From Gordionus sp. m RMFG-2023 (lineage: Eukaryota > Nematomorpha > Gordioida > Chordodea > Parachordodidae): 64,000 nt of DNA. Positions within the stretch are counted from its first letter, which is position 1. Each line of letters starts with the position of its first letter. The notes under the pieces were generated by a model. It was given only the letters and a program-made list of their open reading frames with translations, searched no databases and was not told the origin of the DNA. The DNA is taken from NCBI RefSeq assembly GCF_954871325.1, contig NC_088776.1, positions 13,826,052 to 13,890,051 on the forward strand, written 5' to 3'. Both the position numbers and the translations under genes were made by a program. This document shows, piece by piece, positions 12,801-24,135 of the stretch.

Positions 12801-15800
12801 ATAACTAATATATAATCTGTGTAGTAAATAAAAATGTTTAAAAATATATTTAATTTTAATATTTATCCTGTTTCAAATATAACTAATACATAATCTGTGT
12901 AGTAAATAAAAATGTTTAAAAATATATTTAATTTTAATATTTAGTGGTTTCAATGAAGATGATCTTTTTAAAATTTAAAATTTTGAAGTAGATAGGAACC
13001 TTTGGAGGAAAAAGTAGAGAAATAGAAGAAACAAAATCCTAAGATTCTCAATTTGATAAAAAAATTAATTATAAGATGAAGTTCAAATTAGTAATTTTGA
13101 CTTGGTTTTAAGAAAAACGATGTTCAAGATATCATTTACAGCGTGAAAACTATTTTTTAAAAAATGTCTTAATCCTAAAATTAAAATAATTTAATTTATA
13201 AAATAAGTTTTACTGTGCAACCGGTATCAGGTCATTACTATTCGTTTAGGATTAACTGTTCATTTCGTTCTTGGACGTCGATATTTTTTAAAGTCAAAAT
13301 ATTAAAAATCTCCCTATAAAATCAAATGTTAGTAGTAAAAGTGCTCATTAGCTTAAATTATAGCTTATATATATTGATTCAAATTAGACAGTCCTTTTGA
13401 TTTTTAAAAAATTTGTAAAAAATTTTTTTAATTTTTTTTATAAAGATTGTTCGCCAAACACATTCTGCTAACCTTTAGCAATGTTGGGAAAACCTCTGCC
13501 ACATTTGCTGACGCATCTTTTATAGTTCAAAATTTATTGGAATCCGGATATGAATTCGACACTTGCAACATGTACTATAATGTGTTCAAGTAAGCTTGAT
13601 TTAGTGTGAAATATTTTTATTTCTTAAAAAACATTTAAATTATTATGAAATTTTGAAGGGAATAATAGGTAAGAAAAATATGTAAATATGTTAAGAGAAA
13701 GTTTTTTTTTAAAAAAAAGAGTATATACTTACCTAGTTCTAATTCATTATGTCATATTATGTATAATCATCATGTATGGCCTGTAAAATCATGTTTATTA
13801 AATTAATTTTTTCAAAATGGGAACTCGACATGGCTGCATAATAATTTAAAAAGGGGATTAAAACATTTTTATTTCTATATTGCCATTTATTATAAGCATT
13901 TAATCGAATTTTAATGAATTAACACATTCTTAAAGTTCTTATACGGTCATATAAATGCCTGTTATATATGTTTTTGAGTGATTGAAATGTACTAACATGT
14001 TTTGTGAATAAACCCTTAAATGCATTATTGGTTATGAGGATGGGATTTGAAAATAATTCGCTACAACTTTTTGCAAGAAGGCAGAATGAATTATCCTTAG
14101 ATAACGGTTAGATCTTGGGTGGTATGGCGTTTACTTAAAATGGGATAGTATAATAGTTATTAGACATTCCTTACGGATATAATTTTTGAAATACCATAGG
14201 GGTCACCCAGGATTGAAGAACATTAAGTCAATACTCCGGGTTTTGCCAAATTGATACTGCGATGAGGAGAACTATGTTAATCAGTGTCTAGGATGTCAAA
14301 CAACTCAATCAGGGATTGGAGAAATGCAGCTACACTCTTAGGGATATTCCAGAAAATTCTTACAAGTGGATACCTATCATTTTTGTAGGACCTGTTAATT
14401 CATTTTATTGGTTAGTAGGGGTGGATTCATTTTCCAAATGAATAGAAGTTGGGTTGTTTAAATCAACGACAGCTGAATATTTAATTAAAATTTTAAATAG
14501 TTTGTTTGCAGGATTTGGAACTCCTAGAAAGCTGGTTTATGACATACAATTGATTTGGATTTTATTAATTTCTGCAAACAAGAAAATATTGAACTGACCA
14601 TGTAATGCCAACCATCCAAAATCTAAGGGCATGCTGAACTCACGCTAAAAGAAAATATTACTTATCAAGAGAGACCATAAATGAGCCAAAAAAAGTATTA
14701 TAAGTAATCTTGCCAGGTTAGGAAGGAATTTATAATTTAGATTAGTTTAGAATGTTATAAACCTAATAAAAGAGATAGAAGAGTGTACAAGAAAAGGCGA
14801 GAGTACCGTTATAGAAATACAAGGCAACGCGAATTCCAAATAGGACTACCGATTTGGATAAGAAATGGCAGAAATCCTAGATAAAGAGAAGGGTTCATTG
14901 TAAAGATGAATGAATTTTATTCTTACGAGGCAGAATTTTGGTCTAGAATCATATGGAAACATGCTGACCACCAATTACGATGAAGGGTGGGGGGAAATTG
15001 TAGGTCCAGAAAAGGAAACAGGAGAGGGTTACATAGTACCCGAATGAGATATAATCAACTGTCGAAATGGAAAGATCACTGACTGAACATATTCGGCAAA
15101 GGCCGAACCTCAATAATATATTCTTACCTTTCTGGAATCTATCATAGCGCCTGCGTCATCCGACCAAACGCCTGATTGAAGAATTATAATTTTAAAATCT
15201 TTAAAAATTATTTGTAATTAATTATGGGGATATAAAGTTTTGTTCAGATTTAATGGAAAACATTTCCATATTTTTTAATTTGTTTGTAAATAAAATTATT
15301 TAACATGTAATTTTTGGAAGAATATGACTTAACAAATGAAATGGAATTTTGATGTCTATGGATTCAAATATTTTTAACTCACTCTTTAATATGGTTATTC
15401 AAGACTAAAACAGATAAGATTTATATTTCTTTATAATAATATTTATTAAATTACTATTACAATATCGGAAAGGGTAAGTTCCACTTATTTAGTTAAACTA
15501 CAACTGGGTACAAGGTTTGTTGGTATCCTTGAGAAAAAAAATCGACACAATTTTATGAAGGGTGGGCCTTCATAAAATTCACGTTCGCTCATTTTGGGCA
15601 GGTCTATGACCAACGTGCTAGATAAGATAAGATCAGAATATATAAATATGTTATTTTAACAATTTTTTGCAAGTCATAATTTTATTTTCAAATAAATTAA
15701 AAAATATGGAAATTTCCATCAAATCTTGTCAACACTGTATTTAATGTTTGATTGACATATTCAATACTATGTACTAACTATTGTTTTGCGAATAAAACCG

Positions 15801-18800
15801 TAAATGCATTAAAGGCATTTTCCCATACAAATATTTATAAAATTAAATATACTTATCTTTTTTAAATACCATAATTGTTGCATTCAATAAATATCAACCA
15901 GGTTTTAGTCTTCTTCGATTGTATGCAGATCAACTTTCACTATTTGATATTTATATTTTCCTCTTTCCCACTTTTAATAATAATTCGCCTAGATAAATAA
16001 CTCTGGCAAGCTATTTTTTAAATAATTATACTTCCAAAATTGAGTAAAAGGCGTCCATTGGGTATGATAGATGATATTTCTATTTCCAAAATGGCTAGTA
16101 GTATTTCATATTTATCTAAGATTTTTTTGAAAAACGGAGAATAACAATTTCAGCCAATAGTCATGTCAACTAACGGCAATTTTTCACAGTCTACATATAT
16201 TTTTTAAAAACTTTATCAGTTTTATCATTTTTTAAAAAAATTATACCAATATCAATATTGTTTAAATAAAAATTTACCAAAAAAAAGTTAGAGAATATCT
16301 TTAGATTATAGTTTATTAAAGCAAAAATATGTATTGTGTTTTATATAAATATATTTTAGTTTTATGCCTTACGTATGATTTAAATTATTTTAGTTTTGTT
16401 TATAACTTGAGTTAAATTTAATTTTAAACGAAGAGCATTTTATTTTTGTTTTGCTTAACTTGATGATTGATTAGTATCAATTAACAAATATATAGCTAAT
16501 TTTTTTGTAATAGGACATTCATTTTTTATAATCATTTTTTGAGACTTTGATGATGTAAATTATATGATATACTTTCACCCACTTCTCATATGCTATTATC
16601 AAGTTAATGAATAAATATACAGAAAACAATCTCTTCCCAAATTATTAGCAAGTTTAAAACTTTAATAAAATCGTAACTAAAATTTTTGAAACTTTCAAAA
16701 TTGTCTAGAAAAAATGTTTTGGACCTCTTTTTATTTTTGGATAAAAAAAAACATACTTTTATCATTAAAGTTTTTTAATTTATTATATATTTTTATTTTT
16801 AAATATTGGAAAGCCATGCAAGAAAATAGAAAATAAATTTATAGAGTTGTTTTGTATGTGAAATACGATCAAGCTCATCACTATTTAATGAGATGACAGA
16901 TTTTTGAATCATATTTTTTATAAGACAACCATCGAAAATCGTTGTTCACAACAATCTCTTTATTTAATTTTAGATCAGTTGTTTCCTACAAATCTACCAA
17001 AACCAATTTATTGAGCGTAGATGCCGTTGCCAACAGCCCCATAATTCACTCCTACGATGATTTAGATGGCCTAACCCTCAAAGACCACCAACAAGCCCAG
17101 TTAGCTAGCTGCCTCTATTATGCTATGAAGGAAAACGCTGTTAGTGAGCAGAGCAGTAGGATGACGGCTATGGATAACGCTTCCAAAAATGCGGGTAATA
17201 ATATGTATTGTAGGAGGAAAAAGAATGCAAAAAATTAAAAGGGAAGTCAAAGGAAAGAGTGAGAAATCTAGGGAGAGCTCGATTATTAAATTGTTGATCT
17301 TGATATTATTCTATTTAGGAAATTGAATATTTTGGGAAAGCGTTTTAACTAGCGATGGGGAAAAAAACCATAATATATTGCAAATTTTTCATTATTAAAA
17401 TCATTTTATAATTTCCTCCTTTTGTTAAATTGTACTTGTTTTTTACTGTCCGCCATCCCACACTTATGTTTTATATCCCGATTAACCCTAATGGGCAAAA
17501 AGATGGATATTAATGGTGAATTCCACGACAAATTAACAAAAAAACACCATTTTAACCCGACCTATTCAGATTTTTTAGTCTCCAACTCCACACAGGGGCG
17601 GTTGAAAAAATGGGGCATCTGGGGAAAAATGGACTCCCTTTAATTTTAGATATCTTTAGTTATAATTAAGCTAAAAGCGCCATTTAAATTATTTTGTAAA
17701 ACCCGTAGCATTTAAAGTTATATAGTATTAAATTTTAAATGTCAAAAACCAGATATAAAAAAGCGAAAATGATCATAAAATCAAATCGGATTTTTTTATA
17801 TATGGATATTTGGTAAATTAGTAAATGAATATTCAAGTTAGGCCGAGCTCAAGTTTAGGATATGGCATTTTAATCATTATTCTATTGCAAATATTCTGTA
17901 TAAATATTTTATATTAATCAATAATTGTAATATAAATCATGTATATTTAAGAAAGTTTTTTAAGATCTCTGGGGAGGTTTTTGGGGGGGGGGCGTTGATT
18001 AATTTATTTGATGAAATAAATATATCTCTCATAAAAATAACTATAAAATAGAAATCAATTTATGGTATAATTTTATAAAATTTAATTTATAAAAAATTTA
18101 ACATTTATATATTGTAAATTGAATAATTTTCACAATATGAATATTATTTATCTTTAATTTAATTTTCCCACAAACGTATGAAACTTGTATTCCTTGAATG
18201 GGGTTTGGTATTGGGAGAAATAATTTTTTCATATCCATCATCCATATACGAATTAATTGCAATATTTGCTCTACAAAAATTAAATAAATCTAAGATGCTT
18301 AATATTTGATTCTCATATGGATGCTGAAGGCTAGCTCTTTCCGCTAACTATTTAGTAATGTTTGCCCTGGACTATTGCGAAATGTCATTCCGCTTTGATT
18401 ACAAAATCGTTTATGATAGTTTAGATTATAACTTTTGGCTAGTTCTTTCCGCTAACCTTTTGGTAATTACTGCACTATCAGAAAAAAAAACTTTTTTTAA
18501 AATTTTGATTTAAAAAAACCGGACTATTGACTTTTAGATCCCCATTCCTAAATTAAAAAATTTGGTCTTAAATATGCAATTTTTTAAATTTTATTTTTAT
18601 ATTAATATGAGTTTCTTTATAATAAATATATAATTCTTTAAGAGTGATGAGCTTTTCTTCAATTGACACTTTTCTCCTTTATGCTTTATTGATATAAAAT
18701 GGGGTTTATCAGGTAGTGTACGACTGTCGAAATTATAAAAGTTCCAATAACATCTATAATACAATCTAAAAAACTCTCAATTTATAATATTTGGATTGCA

Positions 18801-20552
18801 TAAAGCACCCATTTCCTTAATCAATTTTTTTGCGATCCTAGCCATGAATTCAGTCAGAAAATTGTTTTTAGAGTCCGAATTTGGTAAAGCTTTCATAATT
18901 GTTTTTTATTTCGAGAATGTGTTTTTTTCAATTCTTTATTTCAAATTCATCGTTAATATTATAATTATCTCTCTAAAGAAGTTTTCAAAACATCTTTCCT
19001 ATTTTTTTCCTCAATTTTCAATTTAAAAAAAAATAGAGTATCTTTTTTTCCTTACTCGTTTCTTCATATTTGATGTCTCGCCCATCAATGGCAATGAATC
19101 ATTTAGATGTTCAAGAGAAGCATTGAATGTTTAAAGAAATGTGATACTGGTTGAAGCATGTATTTAGGACAGATATTGCAAATTTTATCGTTAATTATAT
19201 TGATTTATTTTGGTTAATCATCTAAGGAAGTTTATTTCCTAGGTTTCAAACTCTATGGTTATCCAAATTAAATAGATTGTAATCTATACTTTATATAAAA
19301 AAATCAGAATTTTGGGAACGAAGTAAATATATTACATAAATTAACAATAGACCCCCCCACCCCCTCCACACTTTTTCCAATCTTTCATTCAAATTTATAT
19401 AATAATAAAATATTTTAAAGCTCCTAAATATTTTACAACTAATGATTTATTAAGAATTTTTACTATTGACTAATGAAAAAATGCCACATCTCTTTAACCT
19501 GAGCTCGGTCTGATTTGAAATTTTGCATTATTAATTAATCCTATTGTTATAAATATAAAAATTTGAGAGATAAAAAAATACTGATTTGATTTTTTGATCA
19601 CTTTCGGTTTTTGACATTTAAATGATGCCTCTAGATTATTGATATCTATAATTAAAAGAAACGTATTTTGCCAAAACAAAATTTTATTTTTTTCTTAGTT
19701 GTTAAATATATGCAAACTAGTAAAAGTTTTAAATAAATCTGAGGTGGGCGGATTGAAACTCATGTTGAATTGTCATGGAATTCAACATATATGAATTAGC
19801 AATTTTAATAAAGAGGAGCGTTGCCCTGATTGCGCCTCCATCTTTTTAAATTTTTTAAACACCTTAACTAATGATTTTATAAATAAAAACATATAATTTT
19901 ATCTTTTATTGGATTAGTTCATGTTTTAAATTTAAATAAAATATAATGATTAAGAATTTATTTAATTTTAATATTTAGTTCCATATAAATGCTCTTCTCA
20001 TTATACTTAAATTTAATATTTTATAAGTGGTATCAAATTAAGATCATAACGGTGGGAATAATATTGAGGAAAGAATGAAAATGGCTATACTAACTAAAAA
20101 ACCTTTTTATGTCAAAAATTACAATTATAAAGTATCGTAAATTATTTGTCAAAAAATATTTACTACAAATTTGAGATGATCCATCTATTTAATTTTTCTT
20201 TTATTTTGTGTGGAATCGGTGATATAAAACCTTTTCATAGTTTAAATTGAATTGTTAATCCAAAATTCGCTTGATCTGATTAGAATACACTACTCAATTT
20301 TTTAGTTTTATGGGTTATTTGCATAAGGGATTTAGACTGTTAACTTAAATTTATTTCCAATATATATGCAGTCATTTTCCATCATAGGCTTAATGGCCAA
20401 TCCGTCCCCGACTTATAATAGTTTGACTATATTTATTTCTATTTTTTTAAGGTGATATGATATCTAGATTGACTATGACCTTCAACAGGACACGACAAGC
20501 TGTCATTACTCGGGAATTGATAGAGATAATCTCTGGGGCTGCTGCAGTCTAA
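3898..20552 (+). CDS. ATP5F1C: ATP synthase F1 subunit gamma, mitochondrial (7 exons)
   Basis: Central rotor shaft of the mitochondrial F1Fo-ATP synthase, coupling Fo rotation to catalysis in the alpha3-beta3 hexamer. Exons are 3898-3920, 3965-3999, 4042-4173, 12051-12294, 13446-13589, 16974-17194 and 20452-20552. Phases agree at every junction and give 299 residues, against 298 in human. The start is the ATG whose exon joins a presequence ([19 protein letters not shown]) resembling the human VRNMATLKD region. The N-terminal coiled-coil helix ([20 protein letters not shown]), the core ([21 protein letters not shown]) and the C-terminal helix ([30 protein letters not shown]) are intact. Introns are 44, 42, 7877, 1151, 3384 and 3257 bp; all begin GT and end AG. 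The first exon is short and is the least certain. The other exons are secure by homology. Confidence 0.96.
4685..6230 (+). mobile_element. Decayed hAT transposon with about 185-bp inverted ends
   Basis: Inverted arms at about 4685-4870 and 6050-6230 match closely (CATTCAGCCATTCTCA on one side, TGAGAATGGCTGAATG on the other). Between them the plus strand keeps pieces of a hAT transposase: [16 protein letters not shown] near 5355, a region resembling the catalytic-domain histidine block of hAT transposases, and [10 protein letters not shown] near 5578, resembling the conserved TRWNST block. The frame is broken by stops between these blocks, so the copy is dead. It lies in intron 3 of ATP5F1C. 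The true outer ends and target duplication could not be fixed. Confidence 0.7.
6800..6915. mobile_element. Fragment of a TAGATAC-type hAT MITE
   Basis: Read on the minus strand from 6915, it begins CAGAGCTGTTAAAGTATCTAGATA and continues AAAAATGTGGTATCAG. This matches the left end of the element at 46621-47346 (CAGAGTTATTAAAAGATCTAGATAC, then AAAAATGTGGTGTTTC). The other end is not recognisable. Confidence 0.6.
7815..7970. mobile_element. TAGTGTTGTTAAA-type MITE inserted in the left LTR arm
   Basis: This interrupts the left LTR arm relative to the right arm. It carries an internal 18-bp perfect inverted repeat (GGCTAACTCAATATTTTA and its complement) and ends GTTTAACAACACTA, the terminus shared with the copies at 28625-28840 and 43299-43468. 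The left end is eroded. Confidence 0.65.
10312..10721. mobile_element. GGCCCGG-type hAT MITE inserted in the right LTR arm
   Basis: A GC-rich island with many GGGCCGGGC/GGCCCGG motifs. It splits the LTR sequence: the right arm reads ATCGTTTA, then the island, then CTAGTTTA, while the left arm has the uninterrupted site. The flanks match at 6 of 8 positions, consistent with a worn 8-bp target duplication. The right end, GATGCAGATCA, resembles the CTGCAGATCTG end of the element at 45666-45878. Confidence 0.7.
11320..11358. mobile_element. Poly(G) tract ending in a hAT-like terminus
   Basis: A G10 run is followed by AGGTGGTACGCCACTG. Read on the minus strand this is CAGTGGCGTACCACC then C10, which resembles the ends of the hAT element at 47777-49825. 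No matching left end was found nearby, so this is probably a remnant. Confidence 0.4.
12554..12719. mobile_element. 166-bp GGCCCGG-type hAT MITE
   Basis: The ends are CAGAGACCCGCACAGG on the left and CATGCCTCTG on the right (complement CAGAGGCATG). The flanks AAAAACAT and AAAAACAA match at 7 of 8 bases, an 8-bp target duplication typical of hAT elements. Internal GTCCGGCCC and CGGCCCGGCCCGGG blocks mark the family. It lies in intron 4 of ATP5F1C. Confidence 0.75.
12789..12944. repeat. 78-bp tandem duplication, two nearly identical copies
   Basis: Copies at 12789-12866 and 12867-12944 begin CCTGTTTCAAATATAACTAA and differ at about two bases, so the duplication is recent compared with the surrounding decayed repeats. 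Confidence 0.85.
13980..15815 (+). mobile_element. Fossil Ty3/gypsy-like retrotransposon with integrase remnant
   Basis: Integrase-like coding remnants on the plus strand lie at about 14190-14640, with a histidine/cysteine zinc-binding region followed by part of the catalytic core. Similar sequences at about 13984-14035 and 15753-15805 (both containing GTACTAAC and AAATGCATTA) may be pieces of the LTRs. The element is old and broken many times, lacks the upstream pol region, and has been invaded by a foldback MITE at 15236-15736. It lies in intron 5 of ATP5F1C. Confidence 0.6.
15236..15736. mobile_element. Foldback MITE (AACATTTCCATATTTTTTAA family)
   Basis: The inverted arms (AACATTTCCATATTTTTTAA near 15255 and TTAAAAAATATGGAAATTTC near 15693) are over 60 bp long and are shared with the shorter element at 49559-49738. 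The right end, CTTGTCAACACTG, resembles the CAGTGTTG-type termini of other MITEs here. It lies inside the second gypsy-like fossil. Confidence 0.65.
15816..16973. other. Remainder of ATP5F1C intron 5; nothing recognised
   Basis: AT-rich DNA without recognisable coding, RNA or repeat structure, up to the acceptor of exon 6. Confidence 0.5.
17491..17643 (+). CDS. Small unexplained open frame in ATP5F1C intron 6
   Basis: Fifty codons from ATG to TAA with base composition closer to exons than to the surrounding AT-rich intron. It contains [20 protein letters not shown], then WGIWGK. I do not recognise it and see no splice partner, so it may be a decayed exon, a small nested gene, part of a transposon or chance. 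The frame extends upstream without a stop to 17422. Confidence 0.2.
   Translation: MGKKMDINGEFHDKLTKKHHFNPTYSDFLVSNSTQGRLKKWGIWGKMDSL
18330..18480. repeat. Short direct repeat GGCTAG(C/T)TCTTTCCGCTAAC
   Basis: GGCTAGCTCTTTCCGCTAAC near 18330 recurs as GGCTAGTTCTTTCCGCTAAC near 18438, each followed by TT(T/A)(A/G)GTAAT-like sequence. Its GC content exceeds the background. No coding sense was found. The rest of the 3.3-kb intron 6 (17644-20451) shows nothing else recognisable. Confidence 0.4.
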
Positions 20553-21193
20553 AGAATGAAATCATTGGTTATTGTAATTGATTTAAATTTGTGTGGAAAA
20601 TTATTATATTTCGTTGACTTTTTTAAAAATATTCGCATCATATAATTTTATGCATTTATCTTTTTTATTGATAAAAATATATTTAATTAAATAGTAAATG
20701 ATTTATTGATTTCACAAATTTTTTTAAAGGATTTATTTTGCCAATACTGATATTTATACTGTAATAAGTAGCTGGGTTTACAAATAAGTACAATGTTCCA
20801 TGACGAGTCTCTTCTGCGTAATATAAAGAACTTGAGAGATTGAAACATTCCTGATTACACTGAATATTATGGATATATGCAGATGGGAATTAGTTGGAAA
20901 GAAATGGTGTATTATAAGAAATTTTGGGAATGGGTTAGAGTTGGAAATCTGTTGAATACAGGAAAAGGTTTTTTTTTGTGACTTATTGGTACGAAGGTAG
21001 GTGACCTGTTATGTTAATGTTGAGCAGTCGGCGACTAAGGATAAAGAAGGGATACTAAGGATGATAGGAATAAATTTTAATCTCACAACGAGAATTCAAG
21101 GGCAATCTTAAAACAAAAACTAGATCTTATTAGATTTTATATATGTTAGAATTATTCAAAGTCGTGACTTTATAAAAAAATCGTTTTACCAAT
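20553..21193. other. Downstream of ATP5F1C; nothing recognised
   Basis: This should hold the 3' UTR of ATP5F1C; no AATAAA lies close to the stop. A stretch at about 20870-21100 has somewhat higher GC content but no frame I recognise. Confidence 0.4.
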
Positions 21194-21201
21194 ATTAAAA
21201 G

Positions 21202-21580
21202 CAGGGACGAGAACCCTCCTTTTAAAAAAATGGGTTCGGGTTTGGGTTCAGTGAAAAATCTCTGAACCTGGTTCGGGTTCAGGGTTCGGAGACCAGAAAA
21301 ATAATGACTTATTAAAATTAGTTAAAATATAACAAGAAACATAATTTAAAAAAAAAAAATTTTTTTTAATTAGTATCACCATAAAAATAATTTATCATCA
21401 TAATTATAATACTACAATACAATTTAAAAAATTACTAAATATAACAAAAATGATCAAAAAATATGTTTTTTAAAATTATTATATAAATTTATTAAAATTA
21501 AAAAATAAAGCTTTGAACCCTACATTTTAAAAAAGGTTTTGGGTTCAGCGAAATATTGAGGGTTTGGGTTATCGTCCCTA
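21202..21580. mobile_element. 379-bp hAT MITE with perfect 8-bp target duplication
   Basis: The target duplication is ATTAAAAG at 21194-21201 and 21581-21588. The ends are CAGGGACGAGAACCC on the left and TAGGGACGATAACCC on the complement of the right. Short GGGTTCGGG/GGGTTCAG motifs repeat just inside both ends. No coding capacity. A related fragment lies at about 22785-22860. Confidence 0.85.
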
Positions 21581-22268
21581 ATTAAAAGTAAATTATAATA
21601 AAAAAATGAGACTATAATATTACTTAAATTAAGCATTTACAATTTTGTCATTTAGATTTACTTATGAAGCCTCGGAATTAGATCATCTATCCTCACTTTT
21701 TGTAATTTTACAGAGCAATTAAAAATTTAATTTTTATTATTTTCTATATTATGGTATAACCTTATATTAGCTCTAAATTTAACTTATTTTATAAATATTT
21801 CGAATTTTTTTAATATAAATTAGTATAATAAAAAAAATGATATATGTAAAAAAAAGTCATTTTTAACAAAAAGTAGATATGGAATAATTTAATTTGCAGA
21901 CGACGATATAATGTTTTGAATATTCCTTAATTCATATAAAATATATTTAATTAGTATTATTAGGCTTGTATATAAAAAATTTAATCCTAAGATATACGAA
22001 ATATGTAAATTTTCAAAAAAAACAAACTTCAGCTTTCCTTACCTAGTAAAATTTTAGTTAAGGCTTGCCAGTATTGCCAAGCCATTTTAAATTTCCGCGT
22101 CATCATAAACTATGTGCCAAGATATTAGGGTTGGCAAATAATAAGTTAATTTGATTTAAATCAATAATTTAAATAAAATTCTATTTACTATTTGATCAAA
22201 ATTCTTAATATAAGGAAAGACAAAGATTTAGATTATTTTAGAATCAAGTAATTTTTGTATGAAAAATA

Positions 22269-22653
22269 GGTTAATGATGCTTACTACCTTAAGGTACTAC
22301 CTATCAAATTTGAATTTTGTTTATTTTTCATTTGGATAGCTACCAAATATATTTGAAAAATAGTGATTTTTGGAAAGCCTCTATGGCCTAGTAGGCAAGA
22401 GCTTGGCTTACTTATCCCATGGTCCCGTGTTCGAATCCCGGGAATGGTCATGTTTTTTTCTTAGTCTAACTTGGTGGTTCCATCCTTGGGGGGATAATAT
22501 ATAGGAGGCCGGACTCGACCAAGTGATTCCGTATTAATATATTAAATAATAAGGGTCTTATTACATTTTAATAAATTTTGGTCGGTATTTAGCAAATTAG
22601 GTTGGTATTTAGAATATTTCCATACATTCACTTGGTAGTAAGCATCATTAACC
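22269..22653. mobile_element. 385-bp MITE with 20-bp perfect terminal inverted repeats and 8-bp target duplication
   Basis: The ends are GGTTAATGATGCTTACTACC (22269-22288) and its exact complement (22634-22653). They are flanked by perfect direct repeats GAAAAATA (22261-22268 and 22654-22661), so the boundaries are secure. An 8-bp duplication fits hAT or P-type transposition. The interior carries a tRNA-like region (see separate entry) rather than the subterminal motif repeats of the other MITEs here. Confidence 0.9.
22377..22450 (+). ncRNA. tRNA-like sequence with Pol III A and B boxes inside a MITE
   Basis: The A box is TGGCCTAGTAGG (22384-22395) and the B box TGTTCGAATCC (22428-22438), each very near consensus and at tRNA spacing. 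The sequence resembles an animal tRNA through D arm and T arm, but the two sides of the acceptor stem do not pair, so it is not a functional tRNA. It looks like the head of a tRNA-derived SINE or a tRNA-derived promoter carried by the MITE. Confidence 0.75.
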
Positions 22654-22661
22654 GAAAAATA

Positions 22662-24135
22662 CTAATAGATAAAGAAAATATTTTATTTATTTTGTATTTC
22701 ATTGTCTTGATTTTTGACATAATTGTATAATTCTAATCTCAATGTAGCGAGAAATTATTCAATATTCTAAAAAAAATAATTAGTTTGTTATTCAAGGCTG
22801 TGAACTCTCATTCTAAAAAAGGTTCTTCGGAGCTGTTCGAATTCAGGGTTTGCATTCCAAAATATTAGGGACATAAAATTTAGTAAAAATAACAGAAAAT
22901 GAGTTTTTAAAAATTTATTTTACATAAATATAAATTTATAATTATAATAAGAATAATACAAATAAAATATTCTATTTGTTTTTTAAATTTTACAAGAAAA
23001 TTATCATATCTTTCAAAATCTAGATGCTAAAATTAAAATCGATTTTGTATACCTAACTTTGATAGTGCATTGCAACTTTTCATATACCCGATATTGGTAT
23101 TAAAAGAAAACTAATCTACCTAAACGATGTTTGTACATATCTACGAATTTTTATTGACAGTCAGCATTTTATTTGACAAAATATCAAATTAGCTATTGAC
23201 ATGTCATATATTTTTCAATAATTTCCTTACCACAAATTCTGAAGCATTAACATTTTACTTATAAAGAAATATTATACTAAGGTTAAAAAAAGTTATGATG
23301 TAAGATGTTTTTTAATTTAAATCTGTAACTTCTCTTTAGTGTTTGTTTTAAATCGCGATTTAAATGTAAAAACGATTTAATTGATTTTTTTAAAATATTT
23401 ATGGGATAGGCGATTTTATTAAAATTTTATATATTATAAATCTGTTGATACTAGTTTTTAATTAAGATTTTCTAAATCAGTGCTAGGCTGAAAGAAATTA
23501 CAACCTTGGGCGATGCAAATACCTTATAATATATATTCGCCTAAACCTTAAAACTATTTTGGCATGCAAGGTATTTTAATCAAAGACAGCTACATCTCAA
23601 TATAGAAAATAAAATCCTTATAACATTTTTATTTTTACCATTGAATAATGACAATTCAATTTATTATCAAAACTGCTAATTAACAATATATAAATAAGTA
23701 AAACTTTTTGAGTGGTATTGATAATTTACATCAAATATAAAAATTTATCAAAATATTATAAGTCAAGAACATTCCGATACTTTATATAATTTTTAAATAA
23801 TAAATGTAAAAAATTGATGTAAAAAAATAATTCACAATTTGTGTTCAATTTAAATATTATATAAAAATAGTTTAATATTTTTTTTTATAAATATAAAAAT
23901 TAATAAAATAACGTCAAAAATAATGCATTATTCAGCTCTGTTAATGTTATCTTTAATTCTAATTTTTTTTAAAAATATAATAAATTGTGCATGTATAAAG
24001 AGCCATATTATAAAATAATGACATGTCTATATTATACATCCTCACCATAATTTTAAAATGTGTATCAGCTTTGGTTTTTGAATATGCTCAAAATAGTCCT
24101 TTTTTGAAATATATAAAATGTTTTTTGTTTCGTTT
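22662..24135. other. Gap between MITE and twinfilin; only a MITE scrap recognised
   Basis: A degraded piece of the GGTTCGGG-type MITE family is visible at about 22785-22860 (TCATTCTAAAAAAGGTTCTT and TTCGAATTCAGGGTTTG). The rest is AT-rich with no supportable feature. The twinfilin 3' UTR, read on the minus strand, should lie at the right end; no AATAAA is obvious there. Confidence 0.5.

Noticed and set aside
22377-22450. Functional tRNA gene
   Set aside because: The acceptor arms do not pair and the sequence sits inside a MITE; only the Pol III boxes are conserved.
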